DNA of 64,000 bases from Pseudoclavibacter endophyticus (GTDB taxonomy: Bacteria; Actinomycetota; Actinomycetes; Actinomycetales; Microbacteriaceae): assembly GCF_008831085.1 (NCBI RefSeq), contig NZ_WBJY01000004.1, forward strand, positions 124,001 to 188,000, read 5' to 3'. Position 1 is the stretch's first letter, and each line of letters opens with the position of its first letter. A program made the position numbers and the translations under genes. Below the pieces are notes generated by a model. That model searched no databases. It was not told the origin of the DNA and worked only from the letters and a program-made list of their open reading frames with translations. Below, piece after piece: positions 54,191-62,680 of the stretch.

Positions 54191-54679
54191 ATGCCAGTGG
54201 CAGTCGCGCGAGACGACCGCACGAGCGACGACGACCGAGCTGACGACGCCGCGCGTGCACCTCGCCCCCGCCGCCGCAGGTCAATGCGCGAGAACCTCGG
54301 GAGCATCCTGATCGCCTTCGAGCTCTTCGCGATCTTCTGCAGCACGCTCACGTTCTTCGGTCTTCGCATCCTCCCCGCCCCTCTCGCCCTGGGTGGGGGA
54401 GCGGCCGTGTGCGTCGTGCTCATCGCCCTCGTGTTCGCGTTCCGCTACGAGTGGGGCTTCGTCGCCGGCTGGGTCGCTCACATCGCCCTCGTCCTCACCG
54501 GCTTCCTGCACCCCGGAATGTTCGTCGTCGCGGGAATCTTCCTCGCCACGTGGGCCTTCATCATGATCAAGGGCGGCGAGATCGACCGCGCCCGAGCCCC
54601 CATCATCGCCGAGTACGAGCGCGCTCTCGCCGCGGGCGAGATCAACCCAGACGGCACGCCACGCGATCGAACCGCCTAA
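54191..54679 (+). CDS. DUF4233 integral membrane protein
   Basis: The 162-aa protein has a charged N-terminus (Arg/Asp-rich, to about 45) and four membrane helices, ending in a short basic/acidic tail. The sequence RSMRENLGSILIAFELFAIF and FRYEWGFVAGWVAHIALVLT match the DUF4233 family, which sits between folC and ndk in many actinobacteria; the function is unknown. ATG 54191 has AGAGGA at 54178-54183; a GTG at 54146 lacks one. A TACCCT box at 54139 could start a separate transcript. Confidence 0.85.
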   Translation: MPVAVARDDRTSDDDRADDAARAPRPRRRRSMRENLGSILIAFELFAIFCSTLTFFGLRILPAPLALGGGAAVCVVLIALVFAFRYEWGFVAGWVAHIALVLTGFLHPGMFVVAGIFLATWAFIMIKGGEIDRARAPIIAEYERALAAGEINPDGTPRDRTA

Positions 54680-54700
54680 TCGCCCAACGAAGGGAAGCGC

Positions 54701-55129
54701 ATGACCTCCACGCCCATCGAAGAGACCCTCGTGCTGATCAAGCCCGATGGCGTTGAGCGTCAACTGACGGGTGAAGTCCTCGCCCGCATCGAGCGCAAGG
54801 GGTACGAACTCGTCGATCTGCGCATGCTCACACCGAGCCGCGAGCTGCTCACACGTCACTACCTCGAGCATGAGGGCAAGCCCTTCTTCGAGGGGCTGCT
54901 CGCGTTCATGTCGTCGGGGCCGGTCGTCGCGGCGCGGGTGCGGGGCATCCGCGTCATCGAGGGCTTCCGCTCGCTCACCGGGCCCACCGACCCGACAACG
55001 GCGCCGCCCGGCACGATCCGCGGCGACCTCGGTCGGGCATGGGAGACGCCGACGATCCTGAACATCGTGCACGGCTCCGATTCGCCCGAGTCGGCGGCCC
55101 GCGAACTCGCGATCTGGTTCGCCGCGTAA
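54701..55129 (+). CDS. ndk: Nucleoside diphosphate kinase
   Basis: The 142-aa cytosolic enzyme exchanges phosphate between NTPs and NDPs. The phospho-His is His124 in [33 protein letters not shown] and [16 protein letters not shown] are invariant family blocks. The length is standard. It follows the DUF4233 gene by 21 bases and is last in the ileS-folC-DUF4233-ndk run. Confidence 0.97.
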   Translation: MTSTPIEETLVLIKPDGVERQLTGEVLARIERKGYELVDLRMLTPSRELLTRHYLEHEGKPFFEGLLAFMSSGPVVAARVRGIRVIEGFRSLTGPTDPTTAPPGTIRGDLGRAWETPTILNIVHGSDSPESAARELAIWFAA

Positions 55130-55185
55130 CGCCGACCGGCACCTTTCTCACTGCCGCGCGCGCGAGCAAGCACGCGCCAGCCAGA

Positions 55186-55207
55186 GTTCACGTCGCGTAC
55201 ACCTTAC
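55186..55207 (+). promoter_or_regulatory. PHO-box-like direct repeat upstream of the Na/Pi transporter
   Basis: Two adjacent 11-base units, GTTCACGTCGC (55186-55196) and GTACACCTTAC (55197-55207), follow the actinobacterial PhoP direct-repeat pattern (GTTCAYC type, 11-base period). They lie 115 bases before the transporter ATG. This suggests induction by phosphate starvation, which is inference. Confidence 0.55.
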
Positions 55208-55321
55208 GGCTCGGCTGCGGTTGGTCGCGCCCGCTTCGATGTTCGTGACGCCGGTACCCCTGCCGGTCGATCCCGCATTCGACCAGAAGGTCGGCCGGGC
55301 AGTGAAGGGCGAGGTGCCGGA

Positions 55322-56560
55322 ATGACCGACGTCAATGAGAAGGTCGCGGGGCGCGACACCACCGAGCCCGAGGCCCGGGCCGCGACGATCACGAGTCCCC
55401 TCTCGTTCATCCCGCTGACCGGCCGAGCCGCGAACATCCGCGACTGGATCGGTGTCGCTGTCGGCGTGTGGCTGCTGATCACCGCCGTGAAGATGATCAG
55501 CTCCGGCTTCAAGACCGCGACGGGCGACCAGGCCGGCGAACTGTTCGCCTTCGCCGACAACCCGCTCGTCGCCCTCCTCATCGGCCTGCTCGCGACCGCC
55601 CTGACGCAGTCATCGTCGACGACGACCTCGGTGACGGTCGGCCTCGTCGCCGGCGGCATGCCGATGGAGATCGCGATCCCCATGCTCATGGGCGCCAACC
55701 TCGGCACGACCATGACGAACACGCTCGTGAGCCTCGGCATGGCCGGCGAGAAGGCGACGTTCCGCCGCGCATTCGCTGCCGCGACGGTGCACGACTTCTT
55801 CAACGTGCTCGCCGTGGCGATCATGCTGCCGCTCGAGATGATGTTCGGCATCCTGCAGACGAGCGCCGGCTGGCTCGCCGGGATCACGTCGGGCGACGGC
55901 GGCGTCGTCGCCGTCGTCTTCGGCGCTCTCGGTACGGTCGTCAGCTTCATTACCGAGCCGCTCTACGAGGTGGTCAGGTGGGTGCTCGAACTCTTCAGCA
56001 TGCCGAGCGTCGCGGAGGGCATCATTCTCATCGCCCTCGGCATCGGACTCATCCTTTTCGTGATCAACAAGATCGGCCAGCTGCTCAAGGGGCTCATGGT
56101 CGGCAAAGCCAAGCAGGTCCTCCACACCGCGATCGGCCGTGGCCCGATCACGGGCATCTTCTCGGGCATGGTCATGACCGTCATGGTGCAGTCGTCGTCG
56201 ACCACGACGAGCCTCGCCGTGCCCCTCGCCGGATCCGGCGCATTCACCCTGCGCCAAATTTACCCGTTCACGGTCGGCTCGAACGTCGGCACCACCATCA
56301 CGGCGCTCATCTCGGCCTTCGCGTTCACGGGGGTCGAGGCCACCCTCGCCATGCAGGCGTCGTACGTGCACTTGCTGTTCAACGTCTTCGCGGCCATCAT
56401 CATCTTCGGCCTGCCGTTCCTCCGCGTCGTCCCGCCGTGGTGCGCCGAGCTGCTCGCCAAATACTCGGCCGAGCGGAAGTGGATCGCGCTCGTGTGGACC
56501 TTCGGAGTCTTCCTGGTGCTGCCGCTCATCATCATCGCCCTCACCAGCTGGGTCTTCTGA
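55322..56560 (+). CDS. Na+/phosphate cotransporter, NptA/SLC34-like
   Basis: The 412-aa membrane protein imports phosphate with Na+. The two inverted-repeat QSSSTTTS motifs (ALTQSSSTTTSVTVG and MVQSSSTTTSLAVP) that form the substrate site are intact, each followed by a GxNxGTT sequence (MGANLGTTMTN and VGSNVGTTITA). About 8-9 helices are seen. The ribosome site GAGGTG precedes the ATG. The start of a three-gene operon with a coiled-coil protein and a PstS-like lipoprotein. Confidence 0.9.
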   Translation: MTDVNEKVAGRDTTEPEARAATITSPLSFIPLTGRAANIRDWIGVAVGVWLLITAVKMISSGFKTATGDQAGELFAFADNPLVALLIGLLATALTQSSSTTTSVTVGLVAGGMPMEIAIPMLMGANLGTTMTNTLVSLGMAGEKATFRRAFAAATVHDFFNVLAVAIMLPLEMMFGILQTSAGWLAGITSGDGGVVAVVFGALGTVVSFITEPLYEVVRWVLELFSMPSVAEGIILIALGIGLILFVINKIGQLLKGLMVGKAKQVLHTAIGRGPITGIFSGMVMTVMVQSSSTTTSLAVPLAGSGAFTLRQIYPFTVGSNVGTTITALISAFAFTGVEATLAMQASYVHLLFNVFAAIIIFGLPFLRVVPPWCAELLAKYSAERKWIALVWTFGVFLVLPLIIIALTSWVF

Positions 56561-56582
56561 CCCGCCCCCACCGGAGGACAGC

Positions 56583-56984
56583 ATGAACACGTCACCAGAC
56601 ACCCCGCGCCCTGCACGCGGCTATGCCGATGTCGATCGTGAGATTGAAGAGATGCTCGTCGACGCCGAGCACACCGTCGCCCGGCTGAAGGCGGAGCTCG
56701 CCGCCCGCCGTGCCCAGCGCGAGGCGGCCGCCTCGGGAGTCCCGAGTGGTCCCAGCGAGCTTTCGCCCGAAGAGCGCGAGGCGCTCGCGCACGCTGAGAT
56801 CGATCGACTCGAAGAGCACCTCGCAAACGCCAAGGTGCGCTGGAGCGAGGTGCGGTCGTTCCTCGAAGACGCGCTGAACCAGCTCATTGCCCGGCACCAG
56901 ACGCCCGACGCCTCCGCCTCCGCTTCCGAGGCGCCAACCGCCACCACGCCCCGCACGGGCACCGATGAGGAGCCCTCGCGATGA
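56583..56984 (+). CDS. Soluble coiled-coil protein of unknown function
   Basis: The 133-aa protein has two helical, heptad-like stretches (about 17-48, VDREIEEMLVDAEHTVARLK, and about 60-105, EREALAHAEIDRLEEHLANA), then a low-complexity Ala/Ser/Thr tail. No domain was recognised. It lies between the Na/Pi transporter and the PstS-like gene, overlapping the latter by 4 bases, so it may serve as a regulatory or scaffolding partner of phosphate uptake. Confidence 0.72.
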   Translation: MNTSPDTPRPARGYADVDREIEEMLVDAEHTVARLKAELAARRAQREAAASGVPSGPSELSPEEREALAHAEIDRLEEHLANAKVRWSEVRSFLEDALNQLIARHQTPDASASASEAPTATTPRTGTDEEPSR

Positions 56985-57952
56985 CCGCTCGCAGCATCCG
57001 AATCGCCGCCACGTCGTTCGCCGCGCTTGCGGCGCTGACGGGCTGCGCGACCGCGGCGAACGAGGGCGCCGAGATCACCGTCTCGGGCTCGGCCACGGTC
57101 GCGCCGATCACGCAGGCGGTCGCCGATCAGGGACGGTTCGCCATTGACCTCGCCGCCGAGGGAACCATCAATGGGTTCGAGCGATTCTGCGCCGGCGAGA
57201 CCGACCTCAACAACGCCTCGACGGCGATTCCGGAGGAGTTTGTGGCGTCCTGCGCCGAGAACGGCGTCGACTTCGTCGAGTTGCCGATTGGGCTCGACGC
57301 GATGACCCTCGTCCGAAACGAAGCGAACTCGTTCGCGACTGACCTCTCGATGACCGAGCTCGCCGACATCTGGGCACCCGACTCGACGGTCACCACGTGG
57401 GCCGACGTGCGGTCGGAGTGGCCCGACGACGAGATCGGGCTCTACGGTCGGCCGGACGGCTCAGGAACGTTCGATTTCTTCACGAACACCGTCAACGGCG
57501 AGCCCGGCTCCATCCGCGACGACTACCAGGCCACGAACGACATGGTCGAGTTGACAAGCTGGGTCGCTGACGACGAGAACGCCCTGGCGTTCATGGGCGT
57601 CGGCAACTACCTGGAGGCCGATGAAGAGCAGCGCGACCGGATCACGAACATCGCGATCGATGGCGTCATGCCCACGCTCGAGCACGCGCAATCTGGCGAG
57701 TACACGCCGTTCTCGCGCCCGCTGTTCATCTACGTGTCGCTCCAGGCGATCGAGGAGAAGGCGGCCGTCGCCGAGTTCGTCGATTACTACGTCGACTACG
57801 TGCCGAACGCCCTGCCCTTCACGGGCTTCTACGGCCTCGGCGACGAGGTCACGGAGCTCGTGCAGGCGCGCTGGGAAGCACGCACCCCCGGAGCCATGTT
57901 CGACGGCGACGAGTTCCCCACGGGAGACCTTGCGGCGGCGCTTTCGAGCTGA
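56981..57952 (+). CDS. PstS-like phosphate-binding lipoprotein
   Basis: The 323-aa lipoprotein has lipobox LTGC (Cys22) and PstS/SphX features: ISGSATVAPI-like VSGSATVAPITQAVADQ, GETDLNNASTAIPEEF, VELPIGLDAMTLVRN and LYGRPDGSGTFDFFT. These are the phosphate-site loops. No pstC, pstA or pstB is nearby; instead the gene is in an operon with a Na/Pi symporter, so it may deliver phosphate to that or act as a sensor. A terminator-like hairpin follows. Confidence 0.85.
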   Translation: MTARSIRIAATSFAALAALTGCATAANEGAEITVSGSATVAPITQAVADQGRFAIDLAAEGTINGFERFCAGETDLNNASTAIPEEFVASCAENGVDFVELPIGLDAMTLVRNEANSFATDLSMTELADIWAPDSTVTTWADVRSEWPDDEIGLYGRPDGSGTFDFFTNTVNGEPGSIRDDYQATNDMVELTSWVADDENALAFMGVGNYLEADEEQRDRITNIAIDGVMPTLEHAQSGEYTPFSRPLFIYVSLQAIEEKAAVAEFVDYYVDYVPNALPFTGFYGLGDEVTELVQARWEARTPGAMFDGDEFPTGDLAAALSS

Positions 57953-58315
57953 CACCAGCCCGGCACCCGCAGCGCGCCAGGAGCGTCGACGACGGTCGGC
58001 GCTCTTGGCGTTCCTCCTGCCGGGCGGTCGGATGCCCATGGTGGTGTTCGGCGTGGGTGCAGAGCTCCGTGCGATACTGGGTCTTGGTCCACCCATCGAG
58101 TGCGACGAAAAGCTTTGCGCGCGGCGCGGGCGGCGGCCGACACGGTCGTGGTCCGATCGACGCGCCCAACGCCGCAACCGCGGCACCAACACCAACAACC
58201 GTCGGCCGAACGGCACGACGTACACAGTTTGAGAGCGAGGCGCGACGAGCGTCTCCACGAGCAACCGGCGGACCGCGCGGACGCAGGGCAACGCCGGGCG
58301 AGGAGTGCACCAGGA
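57953..58315 (+). other. 363-base region: terminator of the phosphate operon and rne leader
   Basis: The left part holds a hairpin (57975-58010) described separately and an outer pair GCCCGGCA (57958-57965)/TGCCGGGC (58018-58025). GATACT at 58073-58078 is a possible -10 with only a weak -35. The rest, about 230 bases, would be the 5' leader of the RNase E gene; AGGAG at 58301-58305 is the ribosome site. No gene is supported here. Confidence 0.5.
57975..58010 (+). terminator. Terminator hairpin after the PstS-like gene
   Basis: The arms CGCCAGGAGCG (57975-57985) and CGCTCTTGGCG (58000-58010) pair over 11 positions with one G:T wobble around a 14-base loop, followed by TTCCTCC. It lies 22 bases past the phosphate-operon stop and is a good intrinsic-type terminator. 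Confidence 0.65.
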
Positions 58316-61300
58316 ATGGTGGAATACAACGAGCAGGAGCATGGCGACCCTGCAACTGAGGCGATCGCTCCCACGTCGTCTGACGCTGAGCGATCGGCGA
58401 CCGGGCCCGACCCGGTCGCCGCCGAGGCGACGACCCCCTCAACTGAAAGCGTCGAGCGGCCAGGCGGGAGAGAATCCGGCCCGGACGGCGATGCTGTCGG
58501 CACGGCTTCGACCGATGCCCAAGTCGGCGAGGCAGATGCGGGCGAGGCAGCGGTCGATGGGGATGACCGTGAGGTTCCGGTCGATGCGGATGCCCCCGAG
58601 GTCCCGGTCGACCCGGATGATCGCGAGGCCGCGGTCGGCGTGGACGACGGCGACGCCGCGACCGGTGTGGACTCGAGCGTGGCGGCGGAAGCGGCCGTCG
58701 AGTCGGGCACCGCGACCGATGTGACCGACACCGCTCAGGCTGAGGCGACCCGGGAACTCGACGCGACGCCCGCATCCGGCACGACCGGCACCGAGCCCGA
58801 AACGCCACACGAGCCGGAACCCGAGGAGAAGCAGCGCGCGGCAGCGGAGCCCGCGGACGAGCGGGAGCGCGCGGACGAGAAGCGCGCTGCGTCGTCGAAG
58901 CTCAAGGGGTTTCCGGAGGTCATCACGACGACGACGCTCTTCTTTGTCGCTCCGGACCTCCCTCCCGTCGATGACTGGAGCAAGGGTGATGACTGGAGCA
59001 AGGCCGATGACTGGGGCAAGGGCGACGACGCCGACCGTGACGACGATCACGGTGACCGAGACGAGGGCCGCTCCGGTCGTCGCCGCGGCCGCAACTCGCG
59101 CAAGCACCGGGGTGACCGCGACGATCGCGGCAATGACGGAGCGAACGACCGCGGCGGGAAGAGCGACCGCGGTGACAGGACCGACCGGCACGACAAGACC
59201 GACCGCGGTGACAAGAACGACCGGCACGACAAGAACGACCGGCACGACAAGGGCGACAGGCGCGACAAGGACGAAAGGCACGACAGGGGCGACAGGTACG
59301 ACAAGTCCGACAGGGGGGCGAAGCGAAACGACCCGGAGCCCATCACGGAGCCCCAGAAGATCAAGGGGTCGACCCGCCTCGAGGCCAAGCGTCAGCGCCG
59401 CCGGGAGGGCCGCGAGGTCAGCCGCCGCCGCCCCGTTGTGACCGAATCCGAGTTCCTCGCGCGCCGTGAGTCGGTCGACCGCGTCATGCTCGTGCGCGCG
59501 AAGGACGGCCGGGTGCAGATCGGTGTGCTCGAAGATCAGGTGCTCGTCGAACACTACGTCGCACGCTCGAGCGAGTCATCGCTGATCGGCAACGTCTACC
59601 TCGGGCGCGTGCAGAACGTGCTGCCGAGCATGGAGGCCGCATTCATCGACATCGGCCGCGGTCGCAACGCCGTGCTGTACTCCGGCGAGGTCGACTGGTC
59701 CGTGGCCGAGCTGGGCGGCGGCCAGGCACGGCGCATCGAGAACGCCCTCAAGCCGGGCGACCGCGTGCTCGTGCAGGTCACGAAGGATCCTGTCGGACAC
59801 AAGGGGGCGCGGCTCACGAGCCAGGTGTCGCTGCCCGGCCGCTACCTCGTCTACGTGCCGGGCAATGCCATGAACGGCATCAGTCGCAAGCTGCCGGACA
59901 CCGAGCGGGCGCGCCTCAAGAAGATCCTGAAAGAGGTGCTGCCGCAGGGCGTCGGCGTGATCGTGCGCACGGCTGCGGAGGGCGCAACGCGCGAGCAGCT
60001 CGAGCGCGACGTGAACCGGCTGACGGCGCAGTGGGAGGACATCCGGAAGCGCGTGGCCAACGGGCCCGCGCCCGCCCTGCTCCATTCCGAGCCCGACCTG
60101 CTCATCAAGATCATCCGCGATGTCTTCAACGAAGACTTCCAGAAGATCGTGATTCAGGGAGAGGCCGAGCTCGAGACGATCACCGCCTACCTGAATCAGG
60201 TGGCCCCCGACCTCGTCGAGCGCATCGAAGCGTTCGACGGCGAAGATGCGTTCCAGGCGTATCGGGCGACGGAGCACATCGAGAAGGCCCTTGAGCGCAA
60301 GGTCTGGCTGCCGTCGGGCGGTTCCCTCGTGATCGACCGCACCGAGGCCATGACGGTCGTCGACGTCAACACCGGCAAGTTCGTCGGGTCCGGCGGCAAT
60401 CTCGAGGAGACCGTCACGAAGAACAACCTCGAGGCCGCCGAAGAGGTCGTGCGCCAGCTGCGTCTGCGCGACATCGGCGGGATCATCGTGATCGACTTCA
60501 TCGACATGGTCCTCGAATCGAACCGCGATCTCGTGCTGCGCCGGCTCGTCGAGTGCCTGAGCCGTGACCGCACCAAGCATCAGGTCGCCGAGGTCACGAG
60601 CCTCGGGCTCATCCAGATGACCAGAAAGAAGCTCGGTCTCGGCCTGCTCGAGACCTTCAGCGAACCGTGCGCGACGTGCGCGGGGAGGGGCGTGGTGGTG
60701 CATCACGACCCCGCGGCCAAGCATCGCGCGACCGACGATGCGCCCTCCGGTCGCTCGGGACGGCGCGGACGCGGCGGCCAGGGCGAATCGAATCGCAAGG
60801 CCGGCGCATCGACCGGCGACGGGAACAACGGCAACGGCAACGGTGGCACGCACGCCATCACCGACGAGGCCCGCGGGGCGCTATCGCGCATCGCGGCGTC
60901 GACGCTGTCCGGCGTCCCGAAGAACGAAGCCGGCAAGGATGAGCCCGACGGCGGTGCGCCGAGTGACGCGCAGGCCGCGGGCGGCACCGCACCGACGTCC
61001 GGTGGCGATTCTGCGGTCGAGGGAACGGAAGCGTCGCCCGCCGACAGCGCTGAGCGACGTGACGCGCCCGACCAGCAGGGTGAGGGCCGAAGCCGTCGAT
61101 CGCGTCGCGGCCGCCGACGCGGACGCGGCAACAACGGCGGCTCGGAACAGCAGTCAGACGCGGCGACGGCAGACCCGCAGGACGGCGGTGGCCGAGCGTC
61201 CCGGAGTGACGAAAGCGGCGCGATCGGCGCAGCGTCACCGGACGGGGACGCGGGCTCGGTGCTCCCCGACCTCGCGATCGACCTGCCCGCGCCCCGCGGC

Positions 61301-61693
61301 GAGGAGCCGGCCGTCTCGAGCCCCGACCGTGCGGCGCTCGACGCGCTCAGCAGCGCCCTCGATGCGCTCGGGGACGATGAGCGCGGGGATGCGGGCGCCG
61401 ATGCGGCCGCGGACTCCACGCCCAGCGGCGCCCCGGATGTGGGGACCGGCGCGGACGAGGCCAAGCCGACCGCTGAGAAGGCGCCCGCGACCGAATCGAC
61501 CGCGGATGGTTCGGCCGCTGAAGAACCGGTTGCCGAAGAGCCGGTCGAGGCGGCCGCGGTGGCTCCTGTTGCGCCGGCGACGGCCGCCGACCCGGCTCCA
61601 TCCGCTCCGGACCGCAGCGGAGCATCGGGTCGTCCGAAGCGTCGTCGCGTGACCGTAGCGATGAACGACGACGAGGGCGGGGCGACGCACTGA
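58316..61693 (+). CDS. rne: RNase E/G family endoribonuclease
   Basis: The 1125-aa enzyme processes rRNA and degrades mRNA. ATG 58316 has AGGAG at 58301-58305. The first 360 residues are disordered: an acidic Val/Asp/Ala part with repeated EVPVD-type units, a DDWSK repeat (about 220-238) and a basic DRHDK repeat. The catalytic core follows: S1 domain (about 421-450, [19 protein letters not shown]), then the DNase-like Mg site [18 protein letters not shown] and a CATCAG zinc-link region (about 785). The C-terminus (about 800-1125) is again disordered with RRGRRRGRG clusters, as in actinobacterial RNase E. It is upstream of rplU-rpmA-obgE, the usual actinobacterial order. Confidence 0.95.
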   Translation: MVEYNEQEHGDPATEAIAPTSSDAERSATGPDPVAAEATTPSTESVERPGGRESGPDGDAVGTASTDAQVGEADAGEAAVDGDDREVPVDADAPEVPVDPDDREAAVGVDDGDAATGVDSSVAAEAAVESGTATDVTDTAQAEATRELDATPASGTTGTEPETPHEPEPEEKQRAAAEPADERERADEKRAASSKLKGFPEVITTTTLFFVAPDLPPVDDWSKGDDWSKADDWGKGDDADRDDDHGDRDEGRSGRRRGRNSRKHRGDRDDRGNDGANDRGGKSDRGDRTDRHDKTDRGDKNDRHDKNDRHDKGDRRDKDERHDRGDRYDKSDRGAKRNDPEPITEPQKIKGSTRLEAKRQRRREGREVSRRRPVVTESEFLARRESVDRVMLVRAKDGRVQIGVLEDQVLVEHYVARSSESSLIGNVYLGRVQNVLPSMEAAFIDIGRGRNAVLYSGEVDWSVAELGGGQARRIENALKPGDRVLVQVTKDPVGHKGARLTSQVSLPGRYLVYVPGNAMNGISRKLPDTERARLKKILKEVLPQGVGVIVRTAAEGATREQLERDVNRLTAQWEDIRKRVANGPAPALLHSEPDLLIKIIRDVFNEDFQKIVIQGEAELETITAYLNQVAPDLVERIEAFDGEDAFQAYRATEHIEKALERKVWLPSGGSLVIDRTEAMTVVDVNTGKFVGSGGNLEETVTKNNLEAAEEVVRQLRLRDIGGIIVIDFIDMVLESNRDLVLRRLVECLSRDRTKHQVAEVTSLGLIQMTRKKLGLGLLETFSEPCATCAGRGVVVHHDPAAKHRATDDAPSGRSGRRGRGGQGESNRKAGASTGDGNNGNGNGGTHAITDEARGALSRIAASTLSGVPKNEAGKDEPDGGAPSDAQAAGGTAPTSGGDSAVEGTEASPADSAERRDAPDQQGEGRSRRSRRGRRRGRGNNGGSEQQSDAATADPQDGGGRASRSDESGAIGAASPDGDAGSVLPDLAIDLPAPRGEEPAVSSPDRAALDALSSALDALGDDERGDAGADAAADSTPSGAPDVGTGADEAKPTAEKAPATESTADGSAAEEPVAEEPVEAAAVAPVAPATAADPAPSAPDRSGASGRPKRRRVTVAMNDDEGGATH
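59165..59314 (+). repeat. Eight 18-base repeats coding DRHDKx units in rne
   Basis: Eight consecutive 18-base units of the type GACCGGCACGACAAGAAC plus a partial ninth (GACAGG) encode D-R-x-D-K-x hexapeptides. Units differ at single bases, all in frame. The region is charged and likely disordered, within the N-terminal arm of the RNase. Such arrays can vary in copy number by slippage. Confidence 0.85.
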
Positions 61694-61695
61694 GC

Positions 61696-61724
61696 TTGAC
61701 GGCCCAACGCGGGCCGCGTAAACT
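61696..61724 (+). promoter_or_regulatory. Promoter of rplU-rpmA
   Basis: TTGACG (61696-61701), a 17-base spacer and TAAACT (61719-61724) form a near-consensus vegetative promoter. The -35 begins two bases after the rne stop codon. The first base of the message would be near 61731, giving a leader of about 220 bases. Confidence 0.82.
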
Positions 61725-61953
61725 TGGTCGCTGTTGCACGTGGGCACGTGGGTGCGATCCCGATCGCCCGTGTCACCGCGTGCTGAGCTTGCGTTGCGGA
61801 GGCTCACCGGCTCGGTTCGGGCGCGGGAGGCTGCGAGAACACGATTCGCGAACACCCGTTGGCGAAGACCGGGTTGGCGGCACGAGCGACGACCTCGGCA
61901 ATGAGAACACATCAGCTCGGCTTCGGCCGGGCACCGAAGAAAAGGACCCAGAA
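61725..61953 (+). other. Long rplU leader
   Basis: About 220 bases separate the promoter from rplU. A hairpin CGGCTTCGGCCG lies near 61919-61930 close to the start; other self-complementary stretches are seen. A leader of this length before a ribosomal protein gene suggests autogenous control, but I recognised no known L21 leader fold. Confidence 0.4.
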
Positions 61954-62268
61954 GTGGTATTCGCAGTTGTGCGCGCCGGTGGCCGGCAGGAAAAGGTCGA
62001 GGTGGGCGACGAGATCAGCGTGAACCGCGTCGTCGCCGATGAAGACGGCAACATCACGTTCCCCGCGCTGCTGCTCGTCGACGGCGAGACCGTCACGAGC
62101 GACGCGGCGAAGCTTGCCGGCGTCACGGTGACCGGCGAAGTCCTCGAAGACTTCCGCGGCCCCAAGATCGTCATCCAGAAGTTCAAGAACAAGACCGGGT
62201 ACAAGAAGCGCCAGGGCCACCGCCAGGAGCTCACCCGCGTCAAGATCACCGACATCACCGAGAAGTAA
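61954..62268 (+). CDS. rplU: 50S ribosomal protein L21
   Basis: The 104-aa protein binds 23S rRNA in the large subunit. GTG 61954 has AAGGA at 61942-61946. [40 protein letters not shown] and [10 protein letters not shown] are the family's invariant blocks. It is followed by rpmA after 18 bases. Confidence 0.97.
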   Translation: MVFAVVRAGGRQEKVEVGDEISVNRVVADEDGNITFPALLLVDGETVTSDAAKLAGVTVTGEVLEDFRGPKIVIQKFKNKTGYKKRQGHRQELTRVKITDITEK

Positions 62269-62286
62269 GCCTGGGAGGCGTACGAA

Positions 62287-62544
62287 ATGGCACACAAGAA
62301 GGGTGCGAGCTCATCTCGCAACGGTCGTGACTCGAACGCCCAGTACCTGGGCGTCAAGCGCTACGCGGGCCAAGAGGTCAACGCCGGCGAGATCCTCGTC
62401 CGCCAGCGCGGTACGCACTTCCACCCCGGCGCCGGTGTCGGTCGCGGCGGTGACGACACGCTGTTCGCCCTCGAGGCGGGTGTCGTGAAGTTCGGCGCGA
62501 AGGGCCGCCGCAAGGTGGTCAACATCGTCACGGCGGACGCGTAG
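62287..62544 (+). CDS. rpmA: 50S ribosomal protein L27
   Basis: The 85-aa protein sits at the peptidyl-transferase centre. [20 protein letters not shown] starts without the N-terminal extension that Firmicutes cleave. The blocks [20 protein letters not shown] and [10 protein letters not shown] are conserved. A strong terminator follows. Confidence 0.97.
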   Translation: MAHKKGASSSRNGRDSNAQYLGVKRYAGQEVNAGEILVRQRGTHFHPGAGVGRGGDDTLFALEAGVVKFGAKGRRKVVNIVTADA

Positions 62545-62588
62545 TCCGCAGCCAAGACGAGCCCACGGTGGCTCGCGAACACGTTTCA

Positions 62589-62620
62589 CGATGAGGGGTG
62601 GCACACGCCACCCCTCATCG
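62589..62620 (+). terminator. Terminator after rpmA
   Basis: The arms CGATGAGGGGTGGC (62589-62602) and GCCACCCCTCATCG (62607-62620) form a perfect 14-base stem with a 4-base loop, followed by TCGTTTC. It separates rpmA from obgE, implying partial termination or a separate obgE promoter. Confidence 0.85.
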
Positions 62621-62680
62621 TCGTTTCGGCCGCAGGTGCCGAAACACCCGGCAGCAAACCAAGTGAGGATCGGAGGAGTC

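Noticed and set aside
59165..59314. Repeat array considered as a CRISPR array
   Set aside because: There are no spacers; the 18-base units are contiguous, in frame and inside an obvious coding sequence.
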